Assembly: GCA_002255935.1 (NCBI GenBank)
Contig: NKIO01000003.1
Location: forward strand, 34,883-98,882
Direction: 5' to 3'
DNA: 64,000 nucleotides
DNA from: Comamonadaceae bacterium PBBC2
GTDB taxonomy: Bacteria > Pseudomonadota > Gammaproteobacteria > Burkholderiales > Burkholderiaceae_C
This document shows, in pieces, positions 1 to 8,259 of this stretch; the first letter of the stretch is position 1; the number at the start of each line of letters is the position of its first letter. Made by a program: the position numbers and the translations under genes. The notes under the pieces were generated by a model. That model did no database searches and had not been told where the DNA came from. It saw nothing but the letters and a program-made list of their open reading frames with translations.

Positions 1-61
1 CCACGGCCAGGGTGGGGCAGCTTTTGAGGATGCGCCGCAGCGCGTGCAAATCGTTGTGCAT
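1..61 (-). CDS. Partial N-terminus, probable CoA-binding (YccU-like) protein
   Basis: Only the first 20 codons are in the window. The gene starts at an ATG on the reverse strand and runs off the left edge. The visible residues, with an LRRILKSCPTLAV stretch, look like the start of the small CoA-binding Rossmann proteins of the YccU family, in which the first beta strand (TIAVVGLS type) follows a short helix. Too little is visible to confirm this. The family is cytoplasmic and poorly characterised. Confidence 0.45.
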   Translation of the reverse strand, partial: MHNDLHALRRILKSCPTLAV

Positions 62-121
62 GAAAGTCCTTGTGTCTCTTCAGCGTCGCTCTGTTGAAGT
101 CCTAAGCTTAAGCGGTGCAAG

Positions 122-202
122 TTTTGTAGGAGCCCACCCTGTGGGCGATGGCTTGCCTTGGCGATGTGCGTGAAATCGCCCACAGGGTGGGCTCCTACAA
201 AA
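122..202. repeat. REP-like inverted pair (GTAGGAGC family)
   Basis: Two 28-nt arms, 122-149 and 175-202, are perfect inverted copies of each other around a 25-nt centre. Each arm contains GTAGGAGC followed by its own small hairpin (GCCCAC/GTGGGC). This is the layout of a REPIN, two REP units in opposite orientation. Related units with other stem sequences occur at 4386-4450, 44182-44674 and 63921-63946. The pair lies between two genes and may act as an mRNA-stabilising or terminating structure. Confidence 0.75.
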
Positions 203-250
203 GCCATCGACACGAATGTCTACGCGATCAGCGGCGAAGGGGTCACAGGC

Positions 251-1447
251 TCAATACATCACCTGCCCGCTCAGCTTCATCTGTCGTGAGGCCCAAGTGG
301 CGCACAGCGACAGCCCGCCGCACACCACCATCACGCCCACATAGTGCCCGCTGTGGTCAAACACCGCCCCAGCCAGCACCGGGCCCAGCAAATTGCCCAA
401 GGCCGCGCCACTGTAGAGCGTGCCCACCACGCCGGCGACCGAACGGCCACCAAAATAATCCATGCAAATGGCTGGCAAGAGCGAGACCATGCTGCCATAA
501 CTGAGTCCAAACCACAGCGCAAAAATCACCAGCAGCCACTGTCCGCCCGCAGCGCCCCAAAGCACATACGAAGCGCCCATGGACAGCTGTAACAGCACCA
601 GCGTCTGCGCCCGACCCAGCCTGTCGGCCAGCAGGCCAATGGCAAAGCGCCCGACCAGACTGCCCACGCCAATCAGGCCCACCAGGCCCACGGCAAAGGC
701 TTCGCCCAGGCCCAGATCGCGCGCCGATGCCGACACATGGGCAAATGGAATGAACATCACCGGCGAAGCCAGCACGACGGCCAGGTACAACCAGCGGAAA
801 GTGGGGCTGCGCAAAGTCTCGCGCAAGGTCAAACCGGAGGCTGAGCCCCCCAAACTGGGTGCATCGGGGGCGACCTGCGTGGCAGGGGCGCGGCGCAGCA
901 AACCCGCTGCCAACAAGCCCAGCACCAATACGCCCAGTGCCAGCAGCTGCATGGCCTCGCGCCAGGGCATGGAGCCAATCGCCAAAGCCACCAGCACCGG
1001 CACCAACAAGGTCCCAGCGCCCACGCCGGAACTGGCGATGCCCCCGGCCAGCCCTCGGCGTGTGCTGAACCACGGCTGCACGCTGGCAATCGAGGGGGTG
1101 TAGACCAGTGCAATGCCCAGGCCCACCAGCAAGCCGTAACTCACGTACACCGCCAGCAAAGACGTGGCCCAGCTGGTGGCCAAGAGGCCCAGTGCAATGA
1201 GTGCCATGCCGGCCGAGCACACGATGCGCGGCCCGAACCGGTCGGCCAGCATGCCGCCGCCCGCACCCATCACAAAGTAGACAAAGCCCGACAGGCCAAA
1301 AATCCAGGACACATCGGCCCGCTGCGCCGAGAACTCGGCCGCGAACGATTCAAAAAACGCCGCAAACGAATACGACACCCCAAAGATCAGCGCCAGGCAA
1401 ACAAAGGTGGCCCAAACCACCACCCAGGCATAAGGGGTTTCTTTCAT
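251..1447 (-). CDS. MFS transporter, monocarboxylate/oxalate-formate (OFA-like) type
   Basis: A 398-residue inner-membrane permease with about twelve hydrophobic segments. The N-terminus (ETPYAWVVVWATFVCLALIFG) and the LADRFGPR loop between helices 2 and 3 (residues near 65) match the major facilitator superfamily. A second LADRLGR loop opens the C-terminal half. The length is normal for the superfamily. The overall look is of the OFA/MCT-like branch that takes up small organic acids, but the substrate cannot be read from sequence. It stands alone, transcribed away from the small gene at 1543, and its 3' end faces the REP pair. Confidence 0.85.
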   Translation of the reverse strand: MKETPYAWVVVWATFVCLALIFGVSYSFAAFFESFAAEFSAQRADVSWIFGLSGFVYFVMGAGGGMLADRFGPRIVCSAGMALIALGLLATSWATSLLAVYVSYGLLVGLGIALVYTPSIASVQPWFSTRRGLAGGIASSGVGAGTLLVPVLVALAIGSMPWREAMQLLALGVLVLGLLAAGLLRRAPATQVAPDAPSLGGSASGLTLRETLRSPTFRWLYLAVVLASPVMFIPFAHVSASARDLGLGEAFAVGLVGLIGVGSLVGRFAIGLLADRLGRAQTLVLLQLSMGASYVLWGAAGGQWLLVIFALWFGLSYGSMVSLLPAICMDYFGGRSVAGVVGTLYSGAALGNLLGPVLAGAVFDHSGHYVGVMVVCGGLSLCATWASRQMKLSGQVMY

Positions 1448-1542
1448 GCGGTCTCCGTTTTTGGGGAAGGTGTTGTCGATTGTGCCTTCAAGACCATGGC
1501 GGCTCTGTCCATAATGGGCTACCCCCTATGGAGAGCGCACCG

Positions 1543-1686
1543 ATGACACAGGACCCCCGCCCCCCGCACGAATCCAAAAGCCTGGAGGACGTGGTCCTCA
1601 AGTTCATCGAAAAAAACAACCGGGCGATTTGGGCCGTCATTTTCGCCATCGCCTTGGCCGTGGTGTACGGCATGAACGCCCACTGA
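1543..1686 (+). CDS. Small single-span membrane protein, uncharacterised
   Basis: A 47-residue protein with a polar, proline-rich N-terminus, a lysine-containing amphipathic stretch (LEDVVLKFIEKNNR) and one hydrophobic helix ending in YGMNAH. I chose the ATG at 1543 because a GGAG lies nine bases before it; an in-frame ATG at 1528 would add five residues. It ends 38 bases before the RpfE-like gene on the same strand and may be cotranscribed with it. I recognise no family. Clean membrane-helix composition and spacing make it likely real. Confidence 0.55.
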   Translation: MTQDPRPPHESKSLEDVVLKFIEKNNRAIWAVIFAIALAVVYGMNAH

Positions 1687-1724
1687 GGCCGCCCAGGTTT
1701 GCAGGCCTGCGACAATCCCTGCCC

Positions 1725-2672
1725 ATGCACCTGATCATTCCCTACGCGGCCAGCCACGCCTTCACCGGCCCGGAGGTCTGGGCCGGTTTGCAGCTGCCCC
1801 ATTTGCAAGCCCTGCTCGGCCTGTTGCAGCGCCAGCAGGTGCTGCAAGACACCGCCACCCCCTCGCTGCATCTGCCGCACGAACGCTTGCAGGCCCAGGC
1901 CTTGGGCTGGCCCCATGAGGCCGACCAGCTGCCTTGGGCTGCCTGGCACCTGGCGCAACAAGGCCAGTCCAGCACGACACCCCAAGCCTGGATGACGCCT
2001 TGTCACTGGCAAATCGGCATGAACGATGTGGTGATGGCCGACCCCGCGCACTTGCGCTTGAGCGACGATGAATCGCAGCAACTGCTGGAGGCCATGCAAG
2101 TGTTTTTGCGCGAAGACGGCTTGCAAGTGACTTGGCACAGTGCACTGCGCTGGCACGTCCAAGGGGAGCTGCTGGCCGATGTGCCCACCGCTTCGCTGGA
2201 CCGGGTGGTGGGTCAGAATGTGAAGCACTGGATGCCCGAGCACCCCGCCAGCCGCCCTTTGCAGCGCCTGCAAAGTGAGATGCAGATGCTGCTGTACAAC
2301 CACCCAGTCAACGACGCCCGTGAGGCCCGCAGGCAGCACACCGTGAACGCCTTTTGGCTGCACGGCGCGGGCACACTGCCTGCAGCCACACCCAGCGCCA
2401 CCGAGCCTGTGACGGTCTTTGACGCCCTGCGATCGAGCGCCTTGATGGGCGATGTACAAGCCTGGCAGCAGGCCTGGCAAGCGCTGGACGCCACCGCCCT
2501 GGCCCAAGCCTTGGAACACCTGAAAAGCACAGGCCAACTCACGCTCAGCCTGTGCAGCGAACACGCGGCCCACACCTACACCGCAGCGCCTGCCGCCTGG
2601 CACCAGCGCATCACCCGTCTGTTCAAACAACCTTCACCTGCTGCGGCATTGGCCGCCTTGATCACCCCATGA
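1725..2672 (+). CDS. RpfE-like conserved protein preceding recJ
   Basis: A 315-residue cytoplasmic protein beginning MHLIIPYAASHAFTGPEVW. This N-terminus and the position directly before recJ fit the family annotated as RpfE-type regulatory protein or phosphoglycerate-mutase-like in Burkholderiales and Xanthomonas, where rpfE also adjoins recJ. The start at 1725 is preferred because upstream in-frame codons overlap the preceding small gene and read as out-of-frame coding. It ends in an ATGA overlap with recJ, so the two are translationally coupled. The biochemical function is unknown; a regulatory role is only an annotation tradition. Confidence 0.7.
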   Translation: MHLIIPYAASHAFTGPEVWAGLQLPHLQALLGLLQRQQVLQDTATPSLHLPHERLQAQALGWPHEADQLPWAAWHLAQQGQSSTTPQAWMTPCHWQIGMNDVVMADPAHLRLSDDESQQLLEAMQVFLREDGLQVTWHSALRWHVQGELLADVPTASLDRVVGQNVKHWMPEHPASRPLQRLQSEMQMLLYNHPVNDAREARRQHTVNAFWLHGAGTLPAATPSATEPVTVFDALRSSALMGDVQAWQQAWQALDATALAQALEHLKSTGQLTLSLCSEHAAHTYTAAPAAWHQRITRLFKQPSPAAALAALITP

Positions 2673-4378
2673 ATTTGCTCACCCGCGATGTCCCGCCCCG
2701 CAGCGCCTGGGCGCTCGAACAAGCCGGCATCCACCCCTTGCTGGCCCGCCTGTATGCCGCACGCGGCGTGCAGTCCAAAGACGAACTGGACGACGCGCTG
2801 AACCTGCTGCTGCCCCCGGCAGGCATGCAGGGCACGCACGAAGCGGCCAAGCTGCTGGCCGATGCCATGGCGCAAAACAAGCGCCTGTGCATCGTGGCCG
2901 ATTACGACTGCGACGGCGCGACAGCCTGTGCGGTGGCCGTGCGGGGCCTGCGCATGCTGGGCGCGCACAACGTAAGCTATCTGGTGCCCGACCGCGTGGT
3001 GGACGGCTATGGCCTCACGCCGCCCATTGCCCAGCGCGTGCACGCTCAAGGTGCGGATGTTTTGATCACCGTGGACAACGGCATCGCCAGCGTGACGGGC
3101 GTGCAAGCTGCGCAAGCCCTGGGCCTGCAGGTGCTGGTGACCGACCACCACTTGCCCGGAAGCGAACTGCCCACGGCCGAAGTCATCGTCAACCCCAACC
3201 AACCGGGCTGCAGCTTCACCAGCAAATCCATCGCGGGTGTGGGGGTGATGTTTTACGTGCTGCTGGCCCTGCGGGCTGAGCTGCGCCAGCGCGGCATTTT
3301 TGACGCCAGCAACCAACCACGCCTGGACGCCCTGCTGCCCTTGGTGGCATTGGGCACCGTGGCCGACGTGGTCAAGTTGGATGCGAACAACCGCCGCCTG
3401 GTAGCGCAAGGTCTGCGCCGCGTGCGTGCAGGCGCACTGCCGCCCGGCATGTCCGCGCTGATGCGGGCCGCCAGCCGCGAAACCGCCAAGGCCACCACCT
3501 TTGACTTTGGCTTTGCTTTGGGCCCGCGCATCAACGCCGCAGGCCGTCTGGCCGACATGACGCTGGGCATCGAGTGCCTGCTGACCGACGACGCGGGCCG
3601 CGCCGACGAGCTGGCCCGGCAGCTGGACGCGATCAACCGCGAACGCCGTGTGATCGAAGGCGACATGCGCGAGATGGCCATGGACATGGCCGAGTCGCTG
3701 TTTGACGAGGGCGATGAACCGCCGCCGGCCATTTGCGTGTTCGACCCGGATTTTCACGAAGGCGTGGTGGGCATCGTGGCCTCGCGCATCAAAGACAAAC
3801 TGCACCGCCCCACCTTTGTGTTCGCGGCCAGCAGCGCACCCGGCAAAGAGCACGAGCTCAAAGGCTCTGGCCGGTCCATTGCGGGCTTTCATTTGCGCGA
3901 TGCGCTCGACCTGGTGGCCAAACGCGCCCCGGGCGTGCTGTTGCGTTTTGGCGGTCACGCCATGGCGGCGGGCTGCACCATTGCCGAAGAGCACCTGGAT
4001 GTGTTTGAAGAAACGCTCAACCAAGTGGCCATGGAATGGCTGGACGCGGCCACGCTGCAACGCCGCCTGGAAACCGATGGGCCACTGCCCGCCGAATACC
4101 GCCGGGTGGACTTGGTGGACATGCTGCACCACGAGGTCTGGGGCCAGGGCTTTGCGCCACCGGTGTTTTGCGAAGAGATCGAAATCGTGTCGCAGCGCTT
4201 GGTGGGCGAGAAACACCTGTCGCTCAAGATGAAGCACCAAGGCCAGCCGGTGGACGGCATCTGGTTTGGCCGCACCGAGCCTTTGCCCTCACGCGTCAAA
4301 TTGGCCTACCGGCTCGATGCCGATGAATGGCAAGGCCAAAAACGGGTGCGCTTTTTGGTGGAGGGGGCTGAGCTTTGA
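2669..4378 (+). CDS. recJ: Single-stranded-DNA-specific exonuclease RecJ
   Basis: RecJ degrades single-stranded DNA 5' to 3' in RecF-pathway recombination, mismatch repair and base-excision repair. At 569 residues it has normal length. DHH-family metal-binding motifs are visible in order: ADYDCDG near residue 78, a DNG near 135, VTDHH near 157, and the DHHA1-domain GGHAMAAG near 428. The ATG at 2669 overlaps the stop of the upstream RpfE-like gene. A track start further upstream would run inside that gene and is rejected. The 3' side carries REP-like hairpins rather than a classic U-tract terminator. Confidence 0.96.
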   Translation: MNLLTRDVPPRSAWALEQAGIHPLLARLYAARGVQSKDELDDALNLLLPPAGMQGTHEAAKLLADAMAQNKRLCIVADYDCDGATACAVAVRGLRMLGAHNVSYLVPDRVVDGYGLTPPIAQRVHAQGADVLITVDNGIASVTGVQAAQALGLQVLVTDHHLPGSELPTAEVIVNPNQPGCSFTSKSIAGVGVMFYVLLALRAELRQRGIFDASNQPRLDALLPLVALGTVADVVKLDANNRRLVAQGLRRVRAGALPPGMSALMRAASRETAKATTFDFGFALGPRINAAGRLADMTLGIECLLTDDAGRADELARQLDAINRERRVIEGDMREMAMDMAESLFDEGDEPPPAICVFDPDFHEGVVGIVASRIKDKLHRPTFVFAASSAPGKEHELKGSGRSIAGFHLRDALDLVAKRAPGVLLRFGGHAMAAGCTIAEEHLDVFEETLNQVAMEWLDAATLQRRLETDGPLPAEYRRVDLVDMLHHEVWGQGFAPPVFCEEIEIVSQRLVGEKHLSLKMKHQGQPVDGIWFGRTEPLPSRVKLAYRLDADEWQGQKRVRFLVEGAEL

Positions 4379-4385
4379 AGACGTC

Positions 4386-4450
4386 GTAGCTGAAGCTTCG
4401 ACCTAAGACAGACGGGTTGGTATCCGTAGGTCGGCGGCTTTAGCCCCGAC
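4386..4450. repeat. Two REP-like units downstream of recJ
   Basis: A short GTAG unit with a self-complementary GAAGCTTC core starts at 4386. A second, GTAGGTCGGCGGCTTTAGCC type, runs 4426-4450, with GTCGG and CCGAC arms. Both begin with the GTAG signature of the repeats found elsewhere in the window but have different stems. They lie between the convergent recJ and coaD genes, a common place for REP elements. Confidence 0.6.
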
Positions 4451-4474
4451 ATGGTTTTTGAGCCCAGTCAGCCC

Positions 4475-4969
4475 TCAATCCTCACCAGACATCTTGAACG
4501 TCAGCGCATTGTGCACAGGCGCCGACACCAAACCCGACACATCACCGCCGAGCTTGGCGATCTCGCGCACCAAGGTGCTGCTGATGTGTTGCACGTTCGC
4601 GCTGGTGTGCAAAAACACGGTGTCCACATCGGGCGCCAAGTGGCGGTTCATGCCCGACATCTGGGTTTCGTAGTCGTAGTCGGTCACAGAGCGCAGGCCG
4701 CGCACGATCACTTGCGCCTTTTGGGCGCGCACAAAATCCACAATCAGTCCATCAAAGGGCACCGCTTTGACGTTGGCGCAATCGTGCATGGCCGACTGCG
4801 CCAAGTGCAGGCGCTCGTCCAGGCTGAACAGGGTTTTCTTGTGGTGCGCAGTGGCCACCGCGATGATGACCTGATCGAACATGCGGGCCGCACGGCGCAC
4901 CACGTCTTCATGGCCCAAGGTCAGCGGGTCGAAGGTGCCAGAGTAAACAGCGATCACGGGGCTTTTCAT
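4475..4969 (-). CDS. coaD: Phosphopantetheine adenylyltransferase
   Basis: CoaD transfers AMP from ATP to 4'-phosphopantetheine, the penultimate step of coenzyme A synthesis, in the cytoplasm. The 164-residue length is standard. The nucleotidyltransferase signature is intact: GTFDPLTLGHEDVV (T/HxGH-type motif) near residue 11, and the ISSTLVREIA motif near 127. It lies 29 bases downstream of rsmD on the same strand; the rsmD-coaD pair is a common bacterial arrangement. Confidence 0.97.
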   Translation of the reverse strand: MKSPVIAVYSGTFDPLTLGHEDVVRRAARMFDQVIIAVATAHHKKTLFSLDERLHLAQSAMHDCANVKAVPFDGLIVDFVRAQKAQVIVRGLRSVTDYDYETQMSGMNRHLAPDVDTVFLHTSANVQHISSTLVREIAKLGGDVSGLVSAPVHNALTFKMSGED

Positions 4970-4998
4970 GGGGGCGTCCTCGGTTCAGTCTGCACAAA

Positions 4999-5658
4999 TT
5001 ATGCAGTGCGTTGCAACAAGTGGGCGTGCACGGCACCGGCCTTCAAATGGCGCTCAAGCTTCAGGCCCCAAACACCCAGCGCTTCATCGGTCCAGAGCAC
5101 GGGCGCTTCCAGATACACCCAGCCGCCCACCGGCACCGCAGCAGCGGCCGCCTTGAGCGCCGATTCAAACCAAGGGCCATCAAACGGCGGATCGATGAAC
5201 ACCAAATCCACACTGCCTGCCGGCAAGCGTTGCAAGGCCGAGATGGCATCGCCCCGTTGCACCTGAACCATGCCCGCTTGCAGGCGCAGCACGTGGGCTT
5301 GCAAAGCGCTCACCAGCACCGGGTCTTGCTCCAGCATCAAGACATGGGCCGCACCACGCGACGCGGCTTCCAGCCCCAATGCGCCGGTGCCTGCAAACGC
5401 GTCCACACAACGCCAAGCGGCCAGGTCTTGGCCCAACCAGTTGAACAGGGTTTCCCGCACCCGGTCGGGTGTGGGGCGCAGGCCCGGTTTGTCGATGACT
5501 TTGAGGCGCGTGCGGCGCCATTGCCCGCCGATGATGCGCACCTCGTGTGTGGCATGGCCTTTGGGTTTGGCTGGGGGCTTGCCTGCGGACTGGCCTGCAG
5601 GGGCAACGCTCGCTCGCGCAGACTGGCGCGGTGAAGCAGAAACTTTGGATGAACGCAT
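4999..5658 (-). CDS. rsmD: 16S rRNA (guanine(966)-N(2))-methyltransferase RsmD
   Basis: RsmD methylates G966 of 16S rRNA using S-adenosylmethionine. The 219-residue product has a basic 35-residue N-terminal tail and then the family core: EVRIIGGQWRRTRL, RPTPDRVRETLFNWL, the SAM-binding DAFAGTGALGLEA, and the catalytic-type DPPF. I place the start at the ATG at 5658 (MRSSKVSAS). A longer frame to 5703 would begin inside the terminator hairpin at 5685-5714. It precedes coaD in the same operon. Confidence 0.95.
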   Translation of the reverse strand: MRSSKVSASPRQSARASVAPAGQSAGKPPAKPKGHATHEVRIIGGQWRRTRLKVIDKPGLRPTPDRVRETLFNWLGQDLAAWRCVDAFAGTGALGLEAASRGAAHVLMLEQDPVLVSALQAHVLRLQAGMVQVQRGDAISALQRLPAGSVDLVFIDPPFDGPWFESALKAAAAAVPVGGWVYLEAPVLWTDEALGVWGLKLERHLKAGAVHAHLLQRTA

Positions 5659-5684
5659 GGGGCCCAAGTGTAAAGCGCCCCCCA

Positions 5685-5714
5685 AAAGAACAAGCCAGCA
5701 CAAGTGCTGGCTTG
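5685..5714 (-). terminator. Intrinsic terminator of the Ala/Lys-rich secreted protein gene
   Basis: Ten-base arms at 5691-5700 and 5705-5714 pair perfectly around a four-base loop. Read on the reverse strand, the stem is followed by TTCTTTT. It lies between the gene ending at 5759 and the rsmD start at 5658, separating the two transcription units. A second hairpin (GCCGGAC/GTCCGGC) lies just upstream at 5732-5750. Confidence 0.65.
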
Positions 5715-5758
5715 GTGGTCAGGTCACGCGGGCCGGACAGAACGTCCGGCTGCGGTGA

Positions 5759-6061
5759 TCACTTACCTTGAGGCAGTTTGGCATCGACTTTGGCGGCAGC
5801 CTTGTCGGCCATCTTTTCAGCAGCCGGGGCTGCTTTGGTTTCGGCAGCCGCTTTCACTTCGGCTTTGGCCTGGGCCTTTTTCTCAGCCTTCAGGGCTTTT
5901 TCTTGCGCTTTGGCTTGGGCCTTGGCATCTTTCACTTCCGCTTTAGCAGCAGGTGCTACGGCGGCTGCAGGAGCAGCAGCTGTCGCAGGCGCGGCGGGGG
6001 CTTGGGCGAATGCACCGGCAGCAAAGAAACCGGCGATCAGGGTGGCGAGCAGCTTGTTCAT
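5759..6061 (-). CDS. Secreted Ala/Lys-rich low-complexity protein
   Basis: A 100-residue protein. Residues 1-20 form a signal peptide (MNKLLATLIAGFFAAGAFAQ). The mature part consists almost entirely of Ala, Lys, Glu, Pro, Gln and Val with repeated KAEVK/KAQAK motifs, predicting a long charged helix in the periplasm. The start at 6061 is chosen for the signal peptide; 17 more codons upstream are possible but unlikely. Its own terminator follows. Similar alanine/lysine-rich periplasmic proteins are common in Comamonadaceae, but none has a function I can name. Confidence 0.65.
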   Translation of the reverse strand: MNKLLATLIAGFFAAGAFAQAPAAPATAAAPAAAVAPAAKAEVKDAKAQAKAQEKALKAEKKAQAKAEVKAAAETKAAPAAEKMADKAAAKVDAKLPQGK

Positions 6062-6216
6062 GAGAAGAGTCCTTCTTTCAGTTTTCAGTCCAACACCTTG
6101 TTGAACTTGCAACTACAACGCGGCCCGATCAAGGCCTGATGACGAAAGTGCCGGGCCAGTTGTAACGGTATGTGTTGTTGCTTGCCCACGGCACACCCTC
6201 CACAGACCGCCACGGC

Positions 6217-6230
6217 ATGACATGCGTCAA
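6217..6230. promoter_or_regulatory. Candidate FNR/DNR-type box upstream of the hemerythrin gene
   Basis: ATGAC-ATGC-GTCAA is one base away from a symmetric TTGAC-N4-GTCAA site of the FNR/DNR family. A weak -10-like CTACAGT lies at 6271-6277 and the ATG at 6305. Oxygen- or nitric-oxide-responsive control would suit a hemerythrin-like protein, but this is a single imperfect site. Confidence 0.3.
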
Positions 6231-6304
6231 ACAATGCACACATCGCGCTTGGCGCAGCCTCAAGGGCTGCCTACAGTGAAAGCATTCACTTGACGGAGAT
6301 CGCC

Positions 6305-6835
6305 ATGAGCCTCGAAGCAGCCAACGCCCCCATCACCCATTTCGCCAATTGCCATGTGGGCATCTTTGCGCAGCTCGATCGCATGGGCGATTTGCCCGCT
6401 TTGCTGGGGCCAGCGGCGCAAGCGCGCAAAATTGCCGAGCAATCGCTGGCCTTTTTCAGCATCGGCATGTACACCCACCACAGCGAAGAAGAAAAAGATT
6501 TGTTCACCGCCGTGCGTGCCAGCGCCAACGCAGGCGCAGAGCGCTTGAAGGTGGAAGCGCTGATCGAGCAACTCACGCAAGACCACCGCAGCTTGGAAAA
6601 ACTCTGGGAGTCACTGGAGCCAAGCTTGCGCAAAGTGGCCAAAGGTCAGGACGCCATGCTGGACGTGTCGGCGCTGCACGCCATGGTCGAACGCTACCAG
6701 TTGCACGCCAAACTGGAGGAGCAGGATTTTTTACCCTTGGCGCAAATCATTTTGGGCCGCAATGACAACCACATGGCCGCGCTGGGCCTGACCTTGCACA
6801 TGCGCCATGTGCCGCCCTTTGCGGCGCACATTTAA
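6305..6835 (+). CDS. Hemerythrin HHE-domain protein
   Basis: A 176-residue cytoplasmic protein with the four-helix hemerythrin-like pattern: an early H (THFANCHVGIF), HHSEEEKDLF near residue 58, DHRSLEKLWE near 94, and HAKLEEQDFLPLA near 137, giving the His/Glu residues that bind a di-iron centre. Such proteins bind oxygen or nitric oxide or help in iron-sulphur repair. GGAG lies six bases before the ATG at 6305, which I prefer over the upstream in-frame TTG. It stands alone, with a candidate FNR-type site upstream. Confidence 0.85.
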   Translation: MSLEAANAPITHFANCHVGIFAQLDRMGDLPALLGPAAQARKIAEQSLAFFSIGMYTHHSEEEKDLFTAVRASANAGAERLKVEALIEQLTQDHRSLEKLWESLEPSLRKVAKGQDAMLDVSALHAMVERYQLHAKLEEQDFLPLAQIILGRNDNHMAALGLTLHMRHVPPFAAHI

Positions 6836-6854
6836 AGCACAGGGATTGTGACGC

Positions 6855-8249
6855 TCAAGGCTGCGCGCCCAGCACCACGGTGACCATGCGATCGGGTTGC
6901 AAGACCCTGGCCATGGCGCGGCGCACGTGGTCCACGCTCACGCGCTCAACCTGCGCGGTCCAGTTGTCCAGGTAGTTCAGGGGCAAGCGGTTCCAAGCGA
7001 TGTTGGCCACGTTGTCCAGCAGCTTGCGGTTGCTGTCGATGCGCAGGGCAAAACCACCGATCAAATTGGACTTGGCCGCTTGCAACTCGGCCTCGGTTGG
7101 GCCCTCTTGAACAAAGGTCTTGACCACCTCTTGGGCCACCGCAAGGGCTTGCGCGGCCTGATCCGGTCTTGTTTGCAAACCGACCGTGAACGCGCCGGCA
7201 TGCAAGGCCGGTGAAAAATAGCTGTACACGCTGTAGCTCAGGCCGCGCTTTTCGCGCACCTGCTCGGTCAAGCGCGACACAAAACCGCCCCCACCCAAGA
7301 TGTGGTTGCCCACCAGCAGGGCAAAAAAGTCAGGGTCATTGCGCTTGTATCCGGGCTGGCCCATCAGCACATGGGCCTGTGCAGAATCAAAAGTCAGATT
7401 CAAGTTTTGCGCGGCCTTCAAGGGCTCGACCTCGGCCACCGGGGGCATGGGCGAGCAGCCCGATGTGGCGGGCCACAAAGCGAGCAAGCGTTTGACCAGG
7501 GCATCGGTCTGTGCACGCGACAAGTCCCCCACCACGCTGATGGAGGCTTGGCAAGCGCGCAAGCTCTGCGCGTGCAGGGCTTTCAGGTCATCGGCGCTGA
7601 TGCGCAACAAACTCTCGGGCGTAGTTTTGTAGCCATAAGGGTGGACGCCATAAACCGCCGAGGCGTAGGCGTTTTGCGCCACGGTGCCCGGCTGGGTCAA
7701 AGACTCCCGAATGGAGGCCGACAAGCGCTCGCGGTCACGCGTCCAAATGTCTTGCGGAAAAGCCGGATGCGCCATTTGCCGCGCCGCCAAGCTCACGGCT
7801 TTGTCCAACAAATCCGGGTAGCTCAGGCTGCGCAGAGAAAAGCTCAAGCGGTCTGAGCCGGCCCCTGCGCCAAAACTGGCGCCCAAATCAGCCCAAGCTT
7901 CGCCCAGCTGGTTTTCGTCCATGGCCTTGGCGTAAGGGCCCTGCGCTTTCGGGTCGGCCTTCATGCCGCTGGAGATTTGCCCGGCCATGACCGCGGCCAA
8001 GCCCGCTTGCGCGGCCGGGTCGCGGCGGCTGCCGGCATCCAGATCGATCTGCACATCCACCATCGGGATGGCGTGGCTTTCCACCAGGTACACACGGGCG
8101 CCGTTGGCTTGTGTCCAGTGCTGAATCGGCAAAGCCGCTTGCGCGCTGGCAGCGGCCCAGCACAAGGCGCCAGCACAAGCGCTCCAAATCCCCAGGCGAC
8201 GCGCTCCGGAAAGCGCAGAAATCAAAAACATCGTGTGGTGGGTTCTCAT
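6855..8249 (-). CDS. M16 peptidase-family protein lacking the zinc motif (partner subunit)
   Basis: A 464-residue protein with an N-terminal signal segment and the two-lobe M16 (insulinase/pitrilysin) fold. The second half carries the family's LTEQVREKRGLSYSVYS. The place where HxxEH should be reads RDPAAQAGLAAVMAGQI, so no zinc ligands are present. Ten bases upstream lies a catalytic M16 gene. This fits the active/inactive heterodimer arrangement known for periplasmic M16 peptidases. The start at 8249 has AAGG eight bases before it. The role is probably substrate recognition. Confidence 0.88.
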   Translation of the reverse strand: MRTHHTMFLISALSGARRLGIWSACAGALCWAAASAQAALPIQHWTQANGARVYLVESHAIPMVDVQIDLDAGSRRDPAAQAGLAAVMAGQISSGMKADPKAQGPYAKAMDENQLGEAWADLGASFGAGAGSDRLSFSLRSLSYPDLLDKAVSLAARQMAHPAFPQDIWTRDRERLSASIRESLTQPGTVAQNAYASAVYGVHPYGYKTTPESLLRISADDLKALHAQSLRACQASISVVGDLSRAQTDALVKRLLALWPATSGCSPMPPVAEVEPLKAAQNLNLTFDSAQAHVLMGQPGYKRNDPDFFALLVGNHILGGGGFVSRLTEQVREKRGLSYSVYSYFSPALHAGAFTVGLQTRPDQAAQALAVAQEVVKTFVQEGPTEAELQAAKSNLIGGFALRIDSNRKLLDNVANIAWNRLPLNYLDNWTAQVERVSVDHVRRAMARVLQPDRMVTVVLGAQP

Positions 8250-8259
8250 GATCAGACCT

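Noticed and set aside
2576..4240. A 554-codon reverse frame opposite recJ
   Set aside because: It has no recognisable domain, and RecJ motifs on the other strand are complete.
5704..5758. Separate small gene between rsmD and the Ala/Lys-rich protein
   Set aside because: The stretch consists of two hairpins and has no start codon with a plausible ribosome binding site.
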